DNA from: Paraburkholderia hospita
Lineage (GTDB): Bacteria; Pseudomonadota; Gammaproteobacteria; Burkholderiales; Burkholderiaceae
Direction of reading: 5' to 3'
DNA: 64,000 nt
NCBI RefSeq assembly: GCF_002902965.1
Contig: NZ_CP026108.1
Coordinates: 310,001-374,000, forward strand
Made by a program: the position numbers and the translations under genes. Below are positions 9,301 to 17,817 of this stretch, one piece after another; within the stretch, counting starts at the first letter, position 1, and every line of letters begins with the position of its first letter. Below the pieces are notes generated by a model. The model saw only the letters and a list, made by a program, of their open reading frames with translations. It was not told the origin of the DNA and did not search any database.

Positions 9301-11389
9301 CTTCGCGTATCACGTCACGCCGTGGACCAAGCCGATCCGCACTGGCCTGCCGCTGCTGCGGCGGGCGTTCGAGGTCGCGAGCGAAAGCGGAGACCTGACG
9401 TATATCGGTTTCAGCAGTTGTTGCACGGTGACGACGCTGATCGCCGCCGGTGAGCCGCTCGCCGAAGTGGAGCAGGAAGCGCAACGGCGTTTGCAGATCG
9501 TGCAGGCCGCGAAGTTCGGCCTGATCGTCGACATCATCACCGCGCAGCTTGGCCTGATCCGCTCATTGCGTGGCGCTGCGGCCGGGCACGACGAGTTCCG
9601 CAATCCGTTCGACGACGCCGCGTTCGAGCGCCGGCTGGACGGCGATCCGAGCCTTGCGATCGCGGCGTGCTGGTACTGGATACGCAAGCAGCAGGCATGC
9701 TATCTGGCGGGCGACGTCGCAGGCGCGATGCACGCGCAAAGCAAGGCGTCGCCGTTGCTGTGGACTTCATCCGGTCACTTCGAAATCGCCGAATACCAGT
9801 TCTTTGCCGGGCTCACGCGTGCGAGCTGGCATGACGACGCGCCGGAAGAGGAGAGGGCGGCAAACCTCGCGAAGCTCGGCGAGCATCATCGCCAGCTGGA
9901 ACTGTGGGCGGCGCACTGTCCGGCCAACTTCGGAAGCCGTGCGGCGCTGGTGCGCGGCGAGATCGCGCGGATCGGCGCGCGCGAGTTCGAAGCAATGACC
10001 TGTTACGAAGAAGCCATCCGTCTCGCGCGCAAGCATGATTTCGTGCACGACGAAGCGCTCGCGCACGATATCGCCGCGCGCTTCTATCTGAAGCGCGGCT
10101 TCTCGACCATTGCGGGCGCCTACCTTCGCAACGCACGGCGCGCGTGGCTGCGCTGGGGTGCGAATGCGCGGGTCAAGACGCTGGACAGACATTACGGCGA
10201 TCTGATCCGCGAAACCGTCGAGCATGCGCCGACGCACAGCGTCGTCGCCGGAGATCTCGACGTCGAAACCGTGACGAAGGCGTCGCAGGCGATATCGGGC
10301 GAAGAGGTTGCCGCACGTCTGATGCGCACGTTGATGACCATCATGCTCGAACACGCGGGCGCACGCCGCGCGCTGCTGGTGCTGCCGCGCGACGAGGTCT
10401 TGTGGATCGAGGCAGTCGCCGAGGCGACGCGCGACGGCACGCAAGTGCGCATCGACAGCCGGCCCGTGACGTCGCAGGATCTCGCGCGCGCGGTGCTGCA
10501 CGAAAGCATTCGCACGCAGCGCCCCGTTCTGCTCGACGATGCGTCGTCCGACCAAGCGTTCTCCGCCGATGAATACTTCGCGGCAAATCGGTCTCGCTCG
10601 GTGCTGTCGCTGCCGCTCGTCAAGCAGTCGAAGCTGATCGGCGTGCTGTACCTCGAAAACGAACTGGCGTCCGGCGTCTTCACGCCGGCGAGGCTCGCAG
10701 TGCTCAGGCTGCTCGCGTCGCAGGCGGCCGTGTCGCTGGAAAACGCGTCGCTCGAAGAGAAGCAGGCGTTGCTCGCGGAGAAAGAAGCGCTGCTGCATGA
10801 AGTGCATCACCGCGTGAAGAACAATCTGCAACTGATCAGCAGTTTGCTGAACCTGCAGGCCGAACGCGTCACGGACAAGGCCGTCGCCGAACTGTTCGCC
10901 GACAGCCGCAACCGCGTGCGCTCGATGGCGATGGTGCATGAGAACCTGTACCGTGCCGGTAACTTCGCGCGCATTTCGATGACGCAACACGTCACGACAC
11001 TGTGCGGCCATCTCGCGCGCGTCTACGACATGGGGCGGCTGGGCGTCGACATGCAGATTGCCGTGGACGACATCCAGCTCGACATGAAGCGCGCGGTGTC
11101 CTGCGGTTTGATCATCAACGAGCTGGTGTCGAACGCGCTCAAGCATGCGTTTCCAGAGCAACGCGGCGGCGTGCTGCGAATCGAACTCACGGCGCTCGAC
11201 AACCAGCGCTGCGAACTGCGCGTCGCGGACGACGGCGTTGGCCTCGCACCCGGCTTTTCGTTCGAACGCGACGAAACGCTCGGCCTGCGCCTTGTCCACG
11301 ATCTCGTGCTGCAGCTGCGCGGCAGCATCGAAGTCAGTCAGCAACATGGCACCATCTTCACCATTCACTTCAATGCAGCGGAACCTTGA
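6398..11389 (+). CDS. Giant multidomain sensor: Ser/Thr-kinase-like, AAA ATPase, GAF and HWE/HisKA_2 histidine kinase
   Basis: About 1663 residues. The N-terminal kinase-like domain (about 1-275) carries HNDIRPGNIL in place of the classical HRDxKxxN and YLSPERTG, so its catalytic loop is atypical. It is followed by an AAA/MalT-type ATPase with Walker A GYSGIGKST near residue 326 and VLFLDDLQWSDAG. A long helical TPR-like region fills about 700-1250. A GAF domain (about 1300-1440), a HisKA_2 H-box LLHEVHHRVKNNLQLISSL near 1465 and a HATPase domain (about 1565-1660) finish it. No transmembrane segment or signal peptide is visible, so it should sense a cytoplasmic cue. The architecture matches known trifunctional kinase/ATP-binding/histidine kinase proteins. 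The start is the ATG preceded by GAGGA. Confidence 0.93.
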   Translation: MRLTGYDRTTLSDDGQFVLSRLTSHAASQSWLTVTPSASQPQPESHERLEHAYQLRGALDGAHVARPHALLRGDGSATLVLEDPGGNSLRVVQPGPLPISRFLAVAVNLASALSSLHSRGLTHNDIRPGNILFDGDTDAVALTGLGLVSSAPRERPLTGLPTMALEALAYLSPERTGLVNRWSDSRADLYSLGVVLYEMLTGQLPYRASSPAEWLHCHTAKLPIPVAEWIDSVPEQLVPIIARLLSKDAAQRYQTAEGLEHDLRRCLEAWRKSGSVEPFAPGAADLPDQLQRPFRLYGRQKQAQTLEAALNRVVGSGKTGVALVSGYSGIGKSTLVNSLRMTSAASRGWFASGKFERYKRDIPYATLAQAFQMLTRQFIDDGLDAHEDLRERLHDALGAYGQLIVNLIPELELIIGPQPHVPELAPQEARTRFLAVFTRFIAAFPRHSQPLVLFLDDLQWSDAGTLSLLETLCESNVENVLVVGAYRDNEVGLTHPLRRSIDAILQTGTPVDEIMLAPLQFDDVSRLIGDGLKTTRRELDDLSRLVFERTGGNPFYVVQFLRFLTDEHLLAFNLERRVWTWDAERLCEARFAESIVDLMVGKIERLPQPTQVLLAQFACLGGRATSSLLARISGNEADLEATLADGVEAGLLYRSRDGFAFVHDRVHEATYDLIPADRRAETHLRIGRILAAQPSTDEERSIFEIVNQYNRVIHLLDEPQERARVVGFNLEAGQRARASSAYGSALTYLSIGSELLGEDGWDAGYAQKFQLESQRAECEFLTGDTESSKQRLSTLDRRARTLSDRAAITFLRVTLYTALDQMNLAVQTCLDFLQHVGIDWSPHPGRSAAREEYDRLLQGIGAAPIETLADLPLLEDAELTATMNVLTAVLPPAFFSDENLVCLVLCRMANLSLVHGNSDASSLGYAYLGMVAGPIFDDYDAGYRFGQLGLSLVDGCGLDRFKARVYMCFAYHVTPWTKPIRTGLPLLRRAFEVASESGDLTYIGFSSCCTVTTLIAAGEPLAEVEQEAQRRLQIVQAAKFGLIVDIITAQLGLIRSLRGAAAGHDEFRNPFDDAAFERRLDGDPSLAIAACWYWIRKQQACYLAGDVAGAMHAQSKASPLLWTSSGHFEIAEYQFFAGLTRASWHDDAPEEERAANLAKLGEHHRQLELWAAHCPANFGSRAALVRGEIARIGAREFEAMTCYEEAIRLARKHDFVHDEALAHDIAARFYLKRGFSTIAGAYLRNARRAWLRWGANARVKTLDRHYGDLIRETVEHAPTHSVVAGDLDVETVTKASQAISGEEVAARLMRTLMTIMLEHAGARRALLVLPRDEVLWIEAVAEATRDGTQVRIDSRPVTSQDLARAVLHESIRTQRPVLLDDASSDQAFSADEYFAANRSRSVLSLPLVKQSKLIGVLYLENELASGVFTPARLAVLRLLASQAAVSLENASLEEKQALLAEKEALLHEVHHRVKNNLQLISSLLNLQAERVTDKAVAELFADSRNRVRSMAMVHENLYRAGNFARISMTQHVTTLCGHLARVYDMGRLGVDMQIAVDDIQLDMKRAVSCGLIINELVSNALKHAFPEQRGGVLRIELTALDNQRCELRVADDGVGLAPGFSFERDETLGLRLVHDLVLQLRGSIEVSQQHGTIFTIHFNAAEP

Positions 11390-11401
11390 CGGGACCACAC
11401 G

Positions 11402-14377
11402 ATGACTTCGGCCCGTATCCTGATCGTCGAGGATGACCGTATCGTTGCGCGAGACATCGCGCAGCAGATGAAACGCGCAGGCTACGTCGTGGCTGGTACC
11501 ACGGCGAGCGGCGAGGAAGCGCTCGCGCTCGTCGAGCAATGGCAATGGCAGTCGGAGCCGGGACCGGATCTGGTGCTGATGGATGTGCGCCTCGAAGGCG
11601 AGCTCGACGGTATCGACACCGCGCGGCGTATCCGGGCGGCGTGCGACATTCCCGTCGTGTTCCTCACCGCCTATGCAGACGAGGAGACCATCCATCGGGC
11701 GACGACGGCTGAGCCGTTCGGCTACGTCCTCAAGCCCTTCGACGACGTGCAGTTGCGCACCGTTGTCGAGATGGCGCTTTACAAGCATGGCGCGGAGCGC
11801 CGCCTGCGTGAAAGCGAGCAGCGTTACGCCGTCACGCTGTCGAGCATCGGCGACGGCGTGGTCGCCACCGACGCCGAAGGCTGCGTAACCTTCGTCAATC
11901 CCGCAGGCGAGGCGCTGACGGGCTGGCCGCGCGACGAAGCGGCAGCGCGGCCATTGCGTGACATGTTCCAGATCCACGACGAGGCCACGCGCACGCCGAT
12001 CGTCGATCCGATGACGGCCGTGCTCCAAAGCGCGGGTGATGGCGGCCTGCCGGCACGGGCGATTCTGCGCGTGCGCGATGGCAGCGAAATACCCGTCGAG
12101 TGCACGGGCACGCCGATGACCGATGAGCGCGGCGCACGTCTGGGCGTCGTGATCGTGTTCCGCGACGTGACGCAAAAGCGCCACGCGCAGGAAGCTGAGA
12201 TTCTGCGCGAAACCAATGCGCGGCTCGAAATGGCGATGTACGGCTCGAATGTCGGCGTGTGGGAAATCGACATGCCGGAAGGCGATTACAAGCGAGGCTT
12301 TGCGCGCTACTCGAATATCTACGAGTGGCTAGGCTTCGAAACGCCTCAGGCGCGCCTTGATTACGAGACGTATATGAGTGTGCTGCATCCCGACCATCGC
12401 GCGAGCACCGATGTTGCCGTCGCGTCGTTCCTGAAAGACGGCGATGGCGTGTTCGAGTTGGAGAACCGGCTGCGGCATCGCGACGGCAGCGACCGATGGG
12501 TGCTGGTGCGCGGCACCGCACGCCGTGACGCGACGGGCAAGCCGGTTCGCTTCGTCGGCAGTCTGGTCGACATCACGCAACTCAAGCTGACCGAGCAGGC
12601 CTTGCGCGCGAGCGAAGAGCGTTTTCGCGGCACCTTCGAAAACGCCGCCGTGGGCGTTGCGCATTGCGGTCTCGACGGTCGCTTTCTGCGCGTGAACCGG
12701 CGTTCGAGTGAAATTGTCGGCTGGGAGCGCGATGCGCTGCAACTCAAGCGGCTGCACGAGCTGATTCAGCATGATTTCGCCGCGGCGAGCATCGACCGGT
12801 TCCGTTTGTTGACGGAGGGCAAGCTCGAGCATTACTCGGAGGAGGTGCCGCTGGTCACGTTCGACGGTGCGCGGGTCTGGGTGGGACTGTCGGTCGCGCT
12901 TCAACACGATGCGTCCGGGCGGACGAGCCACGTGATCGTCATCATTCAGGATATTTCCGCGCGCAAGGCGCTGGAAGATGCCGTGCGCGTCGCAAAAGAA
13001 GCAGCGGAAGCCGCCAATCGCGCCAAGGACCAATTCCTCGCCAATATCAGCCACGAATTGCGCACGCCGCTGAACGGCATTCTCGGCTATGCGCAGATGC
13101 TACAGCGCGACGCGAGGCTCGACGCGCGGCAACAGGCGGGTGTCAGCGTGATCGAACAGAGCGGCCAGCATCTGCTGACGCTCATCAACGACATTCTCGA
13201 TTTCGCGCGTCTGGGCGCGGGCAAGCTGGAACTTCAGGTTGGCGAAGTGTCGCTGGGCGCGTTCCTGGGGACGATCGCCGAGATCGTCGGCGTGCGTGCG
13301 CAGCAGAAGAATCTCGTGCTGAACTACGTTGCGGCTGAGGACCTGCCTGCCGTGGTTCGCGTCGACGAACGCCGCCTGCGCCAGGTGCTGCTCAATCTGC
13401 TCGCGAATGCCGTCAAGTTTACCGACCATGGCGAAGTGAGCCTGACCGTCAGCCGTGGCGCGATCGAGCGTGTACGGTTCGAGGTGCGCGATACGGGTAT
13501 CGGGGTGAATCCCGACCGGCTGGAGGCGATCTTCCAGCCCTTCGAGCAGGCGGGCGATCATACGCGGCGCAGCGGCGGCGCAGGGCTGGGGCTCGCGATC
13601 AGCCGGCAGCTCGTGCGCATGATGGGCAGCGAGATATACGTCTCCAGTTCGGCAGGCGAGGGCAGTGTTTTCTGGTTCGAACTGGAAGCGCCTGCGTCGG
13701 CGGCGGAAACGGGGCTGTGCGCGCCAAGGCTTCAGGCGGGCAGCCTGGAGGGCGCGGGCCGAACGATTCTCGTGGTCGACGACGTGTCCGCCAACCGGGC
13801 GCTACTGGCGGAGGTGCTGGGACGGGCCGGTTTCCACGTGATTGAAAGCGGCGACGGGCACGACGCGCTCGCCAAGGCCGCCGCTCACGCCCCCGAGCTG
13901 ATCATTCTCGACACGGTGATGCCCCTGATGGGCGGCATCGAAATGCTGACGCATCTGCGCGGTTCGCAAACCCTTGCGAAGACGCCTGTGATCGTCGTTT
14001 CCGCCGACGCGTCCGAACGCAACGCGCGCGCCAATATCGATGCGGGCGCAGATGTCTTCCTCGCCAAGCCGCTCGATCTCGACCGGCTGCTGCGCTCGGC
14101 CGCCGAACTGCTCGGCATGCCAACGCGGCCGGTTGCGTCATCGTCTTGCGAGGCCGGGCAGCCAGTGGTTATCCCGCCACGCGAAGAAATGATCGCGCTG
14201 CACCGCTGCGCATTGCTCGGATCGATGCGCGACATCAACCGGCACGCGGACCGGCTCGTAACGCTGCATGAGAAGTACGAACCATTCGCCGCGCGCTTGC
14301 GGCAACTGACCATGACCTACGAATCGCAGGCTCTGCTTTCATTGATCGAACACCATCTGAATAACGAAGGGAATTGA
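11402..14377 (+). CDS. Hybrid sensor histidine kinase with N- and C-terminal receiver domains and three PAS domains
   Basis: The 991 residues read in order: receiver (1-125, Asp in LVLMDVRLEGE), PAS1 (about 135-255), PAS2 (about 270-395), PAS3 (about 400-520), HisKA with FLANISHELRTPLNGILGY near 548, HATPase (about 650-765, GGAGLGLAISRQLV), and a second receiver (about 785-905, Asp in LIILDTVMPLMGG). About 85 helical C-terminal residues remain unassigned. No membrane segment is evident. It starts 12 bases after the giant kinase and overlaps the next gene. The N-terminal receiver could take phosphate from the upstream HisKA_2 kinase, making this protein a relay step; that is inference. Confidence 0.93.
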   Translation: MTSARILIVEDDRIVARDIAQQMKRAGYVVAGTTASGEEALALVEQWQWQSEPGPDLVLMDVRLEGELDGIDTARRIRAACDIPVVFLTAYADEETIHRATTAEPFGYVLKPFDDVQLRTVVEMALYKHGAERRLRESEQRYAVTLSSIGDGVVATDAEGCVTFVNPAGEALTGWPRDEAAARPLRDMFQIHDEATRTPIVDPMTAVLQSAGDGGLPARAILRVRDGSEIPVECTGTPMTDERGARLGVVIVFRDVTQKRHAQEAEILRETNARLEMAMYGSNVGVWEIDMPEGDYKRGFARYSNIYEWLGFETPQARLDYETYMSVLHPDHRASTDVAVASFLKDGDGVFELENRLRHRDGSDRWVLVRGTARRDATGKPVRFVGSLVDITQLKLTEQALRASEERFRGTFENAAVGVAHCGLDGRFLRVNRRSSEIVGWERDALQLKRLHELIQHDFAAASIDRFRLLTEGKLEHYSEEVPLVTFDGARVWVGLSVALQHDASGRTSHVIVIIQDISARKALEDAVRVAKEAAEAANRAKDQFLANISHELRTPLNGILGYAQMLQRDARLDARQQAGVSVIEQSGQHLLTLINDILDFARLGAGKLELQVGEVSLGAFLGTIAEIVGVRAQQKNLVLNYVAAEDLPAVVRVDERRLRQVLLNLLANAVKFTDHGEVSLTVSRGAIERVRFEVRDTGIGVNPDRLEAIFQPFEQAGDHTRRSGGAGLGLAISRQLVRMMGSEIYVSSSAGEGSVFWFELEAPASAAETGLCAPRLQAGSLEGAGRTILVVDDVSANRALLAEVLGRAGFHVIESGDGHDALAKAAAHAPELIILDTVMPLMGGIEMLTHLRGSQTLAKTPVIVVSADASERNARANIDAGADVFLAKPLDLDRLLRSAAELLGMPTRPVASSSCEAGQPVVIPPREEMIALHRCALLGSMRDINRHADRLVTLHEKYEPFAARLRQLTMTYESQALLSLIEHHLNNEGN

Positions 14378-15543
14378 CAATGGGAGAGCCGAAAAACCAT
14401 GACGCTCCCGTGGTGCTGGTTGTCGACGACACGGCGGCGAATCTGGGCCTCGTCGTCGATACGCTGGAAGCCGAGGGGCTGCGCGCCGCGGTGGCGCGCG
14501 ATGGCCACGAAGCGTTGCGCCGCGCCGAGCTGGTCAAGCCCGATCTGATCCTGCTCGACGTGATGATGCCGGGACTGGATGGCTTTCAGACCTGTCGCGC
14601 GCTGAAGGACAACCCTGTCACGCGCGATATTCCCGTGATCTTCATGACCTCGCTGACGCAGACGGAAGATAAGATCATGGGCTTTCGCGTCGGTGCGATG
14701 GACTTCGTGACCAAGCCGCTGCAAATGGAGGAAGTCGCCGTTCGCGTGCAGACGCACCTCAAGCTGCGCGCGTTGCAACGGCTGCAACAGGAACAGAATG
14801 CCCGACTTGAAGAAGAGATCAAGACGCGCATCCAGGCGCAGGACGCGCTGATCGAAGTCTTGAACGGCGTGCGCAACGTATCGAACGCGATTGCGCACGA
14901 TCTGCGTACGCCGCTGACCGAATTGCGCTCGCGGCTCGAAGTGCTGCTGCTGGGCTTGCGCAAGAAGGGCGATGAAGACACCTTGGGGCAGCTCGAAGGC
15001 GCAATGGCGGACGTCGATCGGGTGATCGGCATTTTCAATGCGCTGTTGCGTCTAGCTGAGATCGATGCGGGCGTACGGCGTTCGGGCTTTGCAGAAAGCG
15101 ACGTGGTGACGATTCTGTCCGATGCCGTCGAGTTCTATCAGCCTGTTGCGGAGTTGCGCGGCATTTCGCTTTCGTTGCTTCTGTGCTCGGAAAGCGAAGT
15201 GCTGGCCGTCGTCGATCCGCTGCTGCTCGCGCAGGCGATCGGCAATCTGATCGACAACGCGCTCAAGTATGCGCGGGAAGATGGCGAGGTTGGGGTTTCG
15301 CTGTGCGAGCATGAAGATCATGTCGAAATCACCGTTACCGACGATGGCCCAGGTATTCCCGCCGCCGAACGGACCAAGGTCACAGAGCGGTTCTACCGCG
15401 GCGACCATAGCAGAGGAACGCCGGGCGTCGGCCTTGGACTCGCGCTGGTCAAGGCGGTCGCGACGCTGCATCAGGGCTCGCTTGAATTTGCCGACAACGC
15501 TCCAGGGCTTGCGGCGACGATGACGATCCGGCGGAGGACCTAG
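14374..15543 (+). CDS. Receiver-histidine kinase fusion protein
   Basis: The 389-residue protein starts with a receiver domain (VVLVVDDTAANLGLVVDTLE, phosphoacceptor Asp in LILLDVMMPGLDG, Lys in DFVTKPLQ). A coiled linker follows, then HisKA with NAIAHDLRTPLTELRSRLE near residue 170 and a HATPase domain (about 265-388, GVGLGLALVKAVATLHQG). Its ATG overlaps the stop of the preceding hybrid kinase (ATGA), which indicates translational coupling. An alternative ATG two codons later would give MGEPKNH. It is the last gene of the 5.7-15.5 kb phosphorelay operon and has no transmembrane region. Confidence 0.92.
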   Translation: MTMGEPKNHDAPVVLVVDDTAANLGLVVDTLEAEGLRAAVARDGHEALRRAELVKPDLILLDVMMPGLDGFQTCRALKDNPVTRDIPVIFMTSLTQTEDKIMGFRVGAMDFVTKPLQMEEVAVRVQTHLKLRALQRLQQEQNARLEEEIKTRIQAQDALIEVLNGVRNVSNAIAHDLRTPLTELRSRLEVLLLGLRKKGDEDTLGQLEGAMADVDRVIGIFNALLRLAEIDAGVRRSGFAESDVVTILSDAVEFYQPVAELRGISLSLLLCSESEVLAVVDPLLLAQAIGNLIDNALKYAREDGEVGVSLCEHEDHVEITVTDDGPGIPAAERTKVTERFYRGDHSRGTPGVGLGLALVKAVATLHQGSLEFADNAPGLAATMTIRRRT

Positions 15544-16517
15544 TTTCCTGCGCTAAGCTGGTGAGGGTTCTTCCAGGTTAATGAGCGTCGACTACCGGTT
15601 CGACGTAAGAGTAGTCATCGTTAACAGACAACCTCATCGACAGCGCTGGCGATGGTCCAATCGTGCCATTTGCGAAGCGTTCCTTGAGTATGGTGCGGTG
15701 ACGTACCACGGTCATCTGATGTCTGGGCAACGCCAAGTGCTGGCGGATCGGGCCGAAACATGAGAGAAACGCCTGCGCGTGCGCGGCGCATCGCATCGCG
15801 CCACACATCTGGCGCTCGCGCTTGCGGGTCGGCTGGTGGCTGTCCCCGGCGCCATTGTTCACGCATGTAGCCGCTTTGACCAGCACGTGATGATAACGCG
15901 CACGCTGTCGATGCATCTTAACTCCGGTTGACGCATGAGCTTTGCTGCGAATCCATATTCGTCTCGTTGCCCGGTGCCGGTCGATAGCACATAAAGATTG
16001 TCATGCTCGCAACCTGGTTCCGCTCACTCTCCGCGTGACATAGCGAAGTAAAAAATCTGTTGGAGCGGACTTCTATGTCGACTTCTCCGATCAGGTCTGG
16101 TGTGCCGACGCTCCTGCTGAGTCCCGATCTACGTCCGGTAATCGATGCCTTGCCGCCGTGCACCGCCGCCGACTCTGGGCGAACTGTCCGCAATCTTATG
16201 CACGAAGTGACTGCTCCACTTCGATACCCACCATTGAATCAATACGGCTCGACCTGAGCATAGGGGTCGAATATGGCAGTTCGTGCATGAGGCGTCGTAC
16301 GTGATCATCTTTCTAACGCGAACTCCGAGTGCGCCGGCCAGCTCTGATAATTCGCGGGTAATCGCCCATCGACCTTTGACGATTGAGCGGCCGCTCGAGA
16401 TTCTGCACGTGGTCATTCGGCCGCTGCGCCGCAGTCTTGACGCATGTGAGCTGAAAAGCAGCGTCCGCGAAGTCCGCATCGGTTCCAGTCCGTGCTGATG
16501 CGAGATTTGCGATTCCC
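15544..16517. other. Long intergenic segment, no complete gene recognised
   Basis: Nearly 1 kb between the convergent kinase operon and aroQ. Several short frames occur, none with a credible ribosome binding site and family signature together. One minus-strand stretch near 16260-16300 reads CTNCHIRPLC, which recalls the cysteine cluster of FNR-type regulators, but nothing FNR-like continues from it. The segment may contain decayed gene remnants. Confidence 0.35.
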
Positions 16518-16961
16518 TCACGTGCGTCGGTTCTGGGAGACTGCGGCTCGCAAGGCGAGCAGATAACTTTCAACCCCGAAGCCGCAGATTTGCCCGTCGA
16601 CGATCTCGGCGAATACCGAGTGATGTCGGAACGATTCCCGGGCGTGGATGTTGGACATATGCAATTCCACGACGGGGCAGGTGAGAATAGCCAGCGCATC
16701 GCGTATCCCGTAGCTGTAGTGTGTCCACGCCCCGGCGTTGATCAGCACGGCGTCACAGTGCTCCTCGAAGGCGCGATGAATGCGCTCGCACATTGCCCCT
16801 TCACTATTCGTCTGGAACGATTCCACTTGCACGCCAAGCTCGACGCCGAGAGCCTGCAGCCTGGCATCGATTTCGGCCAGCGTGATTGTTCCGTACTGCA
16901 CCGGGTCGCGTTTGCCAAACATATTGTGGTTGATACCGTGAAGCATCAGGATCGTTTTCAC
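16518..16961 (-). CDS. aroQ: Type II 3-dehydroquinate dehydratase
   Basis: This 147-residue enzyme interconverts 3-dehydroquinate and 3-dehydroshikimate. Family motifs are visible but somewhat diverged: LHGINHNMFGKRDP (usual LHGPNLN-LG-REP), SEGAMCERIHRAF, INAGAWTHYSYGIRDAL with the usual His/Tyr surroundings, and VVELHMSNIHARESFRHHS. The start codon is GTG, with a GGAG motif about 9 bases upstream, and lies 19 bases after aroE. It is the last gene of the metabolic operon. In this setting it may serve quinate/shikimate or aromatic-precursor catabolism rather than biosynthesis. The divergence suggests a specialised paralogue. Confidence 0.9.
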   Translation of the reverse strand: MKTILMLHGINHNMFGKRDPVQYGTITLAEIDARLQALGVELGVQVESFQTNSEGAMCERIHRAFEEHCDAVLINAGAWTHYSYGIRDALAILTCPVVELHMSNIHARESFRHHSVFAEIVDGQICGFGVESYLLALRAAVSQNRRT

Positions 16962-16980
16962 TCGTCACTCCATTGCATTC

Positions 16981-17817
16981 TCAGTCGAGCGGCACAGTAA
17001 GCCGATCGATCACGGCCCGGGTCTGGGGCCGCACGCCGCGCCACCATGCGAACGCTTCGGCTGCCTGCTCCACCAGCATGCCGACACCGTCTGCGACACC
17101 TTGTACGCCTGCGTTTCGAGCGAGTCTCAGGAACGGCGCTAGCCGCTTGCCATAGGCCAGTTCATAGGCCGCGCCGGTCGGGCTGAAAACGCTCGGTGGA
17201 ACGGGTGGGAGTTCGCCCGTCAAGCTAGCCGACGTCGCGTTGACCACGAGGTCGAACTGTCCCATCGCCTCGAGATTGGCGTAGCCGCAAGCGGCAAGCG
17301 GCCCGCTCGTGCTGACCTGGTCGACCAGCGCCCGAACCTTTGCGATGTCCCGATTGGCGACGACGAGTTCCGCGGGTCGCGCGGCAAGGAAGGGCAGCAA
17401 TGCGCCACGCACTGCGCCGCCCGCGCCGAGGACTAGCACGCGTTTGCCGGCCATCGGCAGGTTAAGATTGACCTCGATGTCGCGCAGCAGGCCGAGGCCA
17501 TCGAAGTTCTCAGCGATGATCCGGCCGTCCTTAAAGCTCAGCGCGTTAGCGGCGCCAGCCAGCGCCGCGCGCTCGCTGCGCTCGTCAGCCATCGCGAACG
17601 CTTTCAACTTGAACGGCGCGGTCACGTTCATGCCTTTGCCGCCCACTGCGATGAATCCGCGCACGGTCGCAGCGAACGCGTCCTGCGGCTCCAGCGGACC
17701 TTCGATCGCCGTATAGGACATGTCCTGCTGGGTCTCTTCTGCAAATTGACCGTGGATCAGCGGGGACTTCGTATGGCCGATCGGATTGCCGATCACCGCG
17801 TACTGGTCAGTCATCAT
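16981..17817 (-). CDS. aroE: Shikimate/quinate dehydrogenase family protein
   Basis: About 278 residues. The N-terminal substrate domain has NPIGHTKSPLIHGQF and GKGMNVTAPFK, which includes the catalytic Lys of the NVTxPxK motif. The C-terminal NAD(P)-binding domain has VLGAGGAVRGALLPF, then NATSASLTGE. Shikimate dehydrogenases reduce 3-dehydroshikimate with NADPH; YdiB- and QuiA-like relatives can also act on quinate. Two adjacent ATG codons exist; the first overlaps the CoA-transferase stop (ATGA) and follows AGGTGAGG, so it is chosen. Its placement with a CoA-transferase and MaoC hydratase suggests a catabolic paralogue separate from the housekeeping gene, which should be elsewhere in the genome. 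Confidence 0.9.
   Translation of the reverse strand: MMTDQYAVIGNPIGHTKSPLIHGQFAEETQQDMSYTAIEGPLEPQDAFAATVRGFIAVGGKGMNVTAPFKLKAFAMADERSERAALAGAANALSFKDGRIIAENFDGLGLLRDIEVNLNLPMAGKRVLVLGAGGAVRGALLPFLAARPAELVVANRDIAKVRALVDQVSTSGPLAACGYANLEAMGQFDLVVNATSASLTGELPPVPPSVFSPTGAAYELAYGKRLAPFLRLARNAGVQGVADGVGMLVEQAAEAFAWWRGVRPQTRAVIDRLTVPLD

Noticed and set aside
7214..12184. Very long antisense open frames (over 700 codons) opposite the giant kinase and hybrid kinase genes
   Set aside because: They are antisense to genes with clear domains, are rich in Arg, Gln and His as expected for a shadow of GC-rich coding DNA, and have no motifs.
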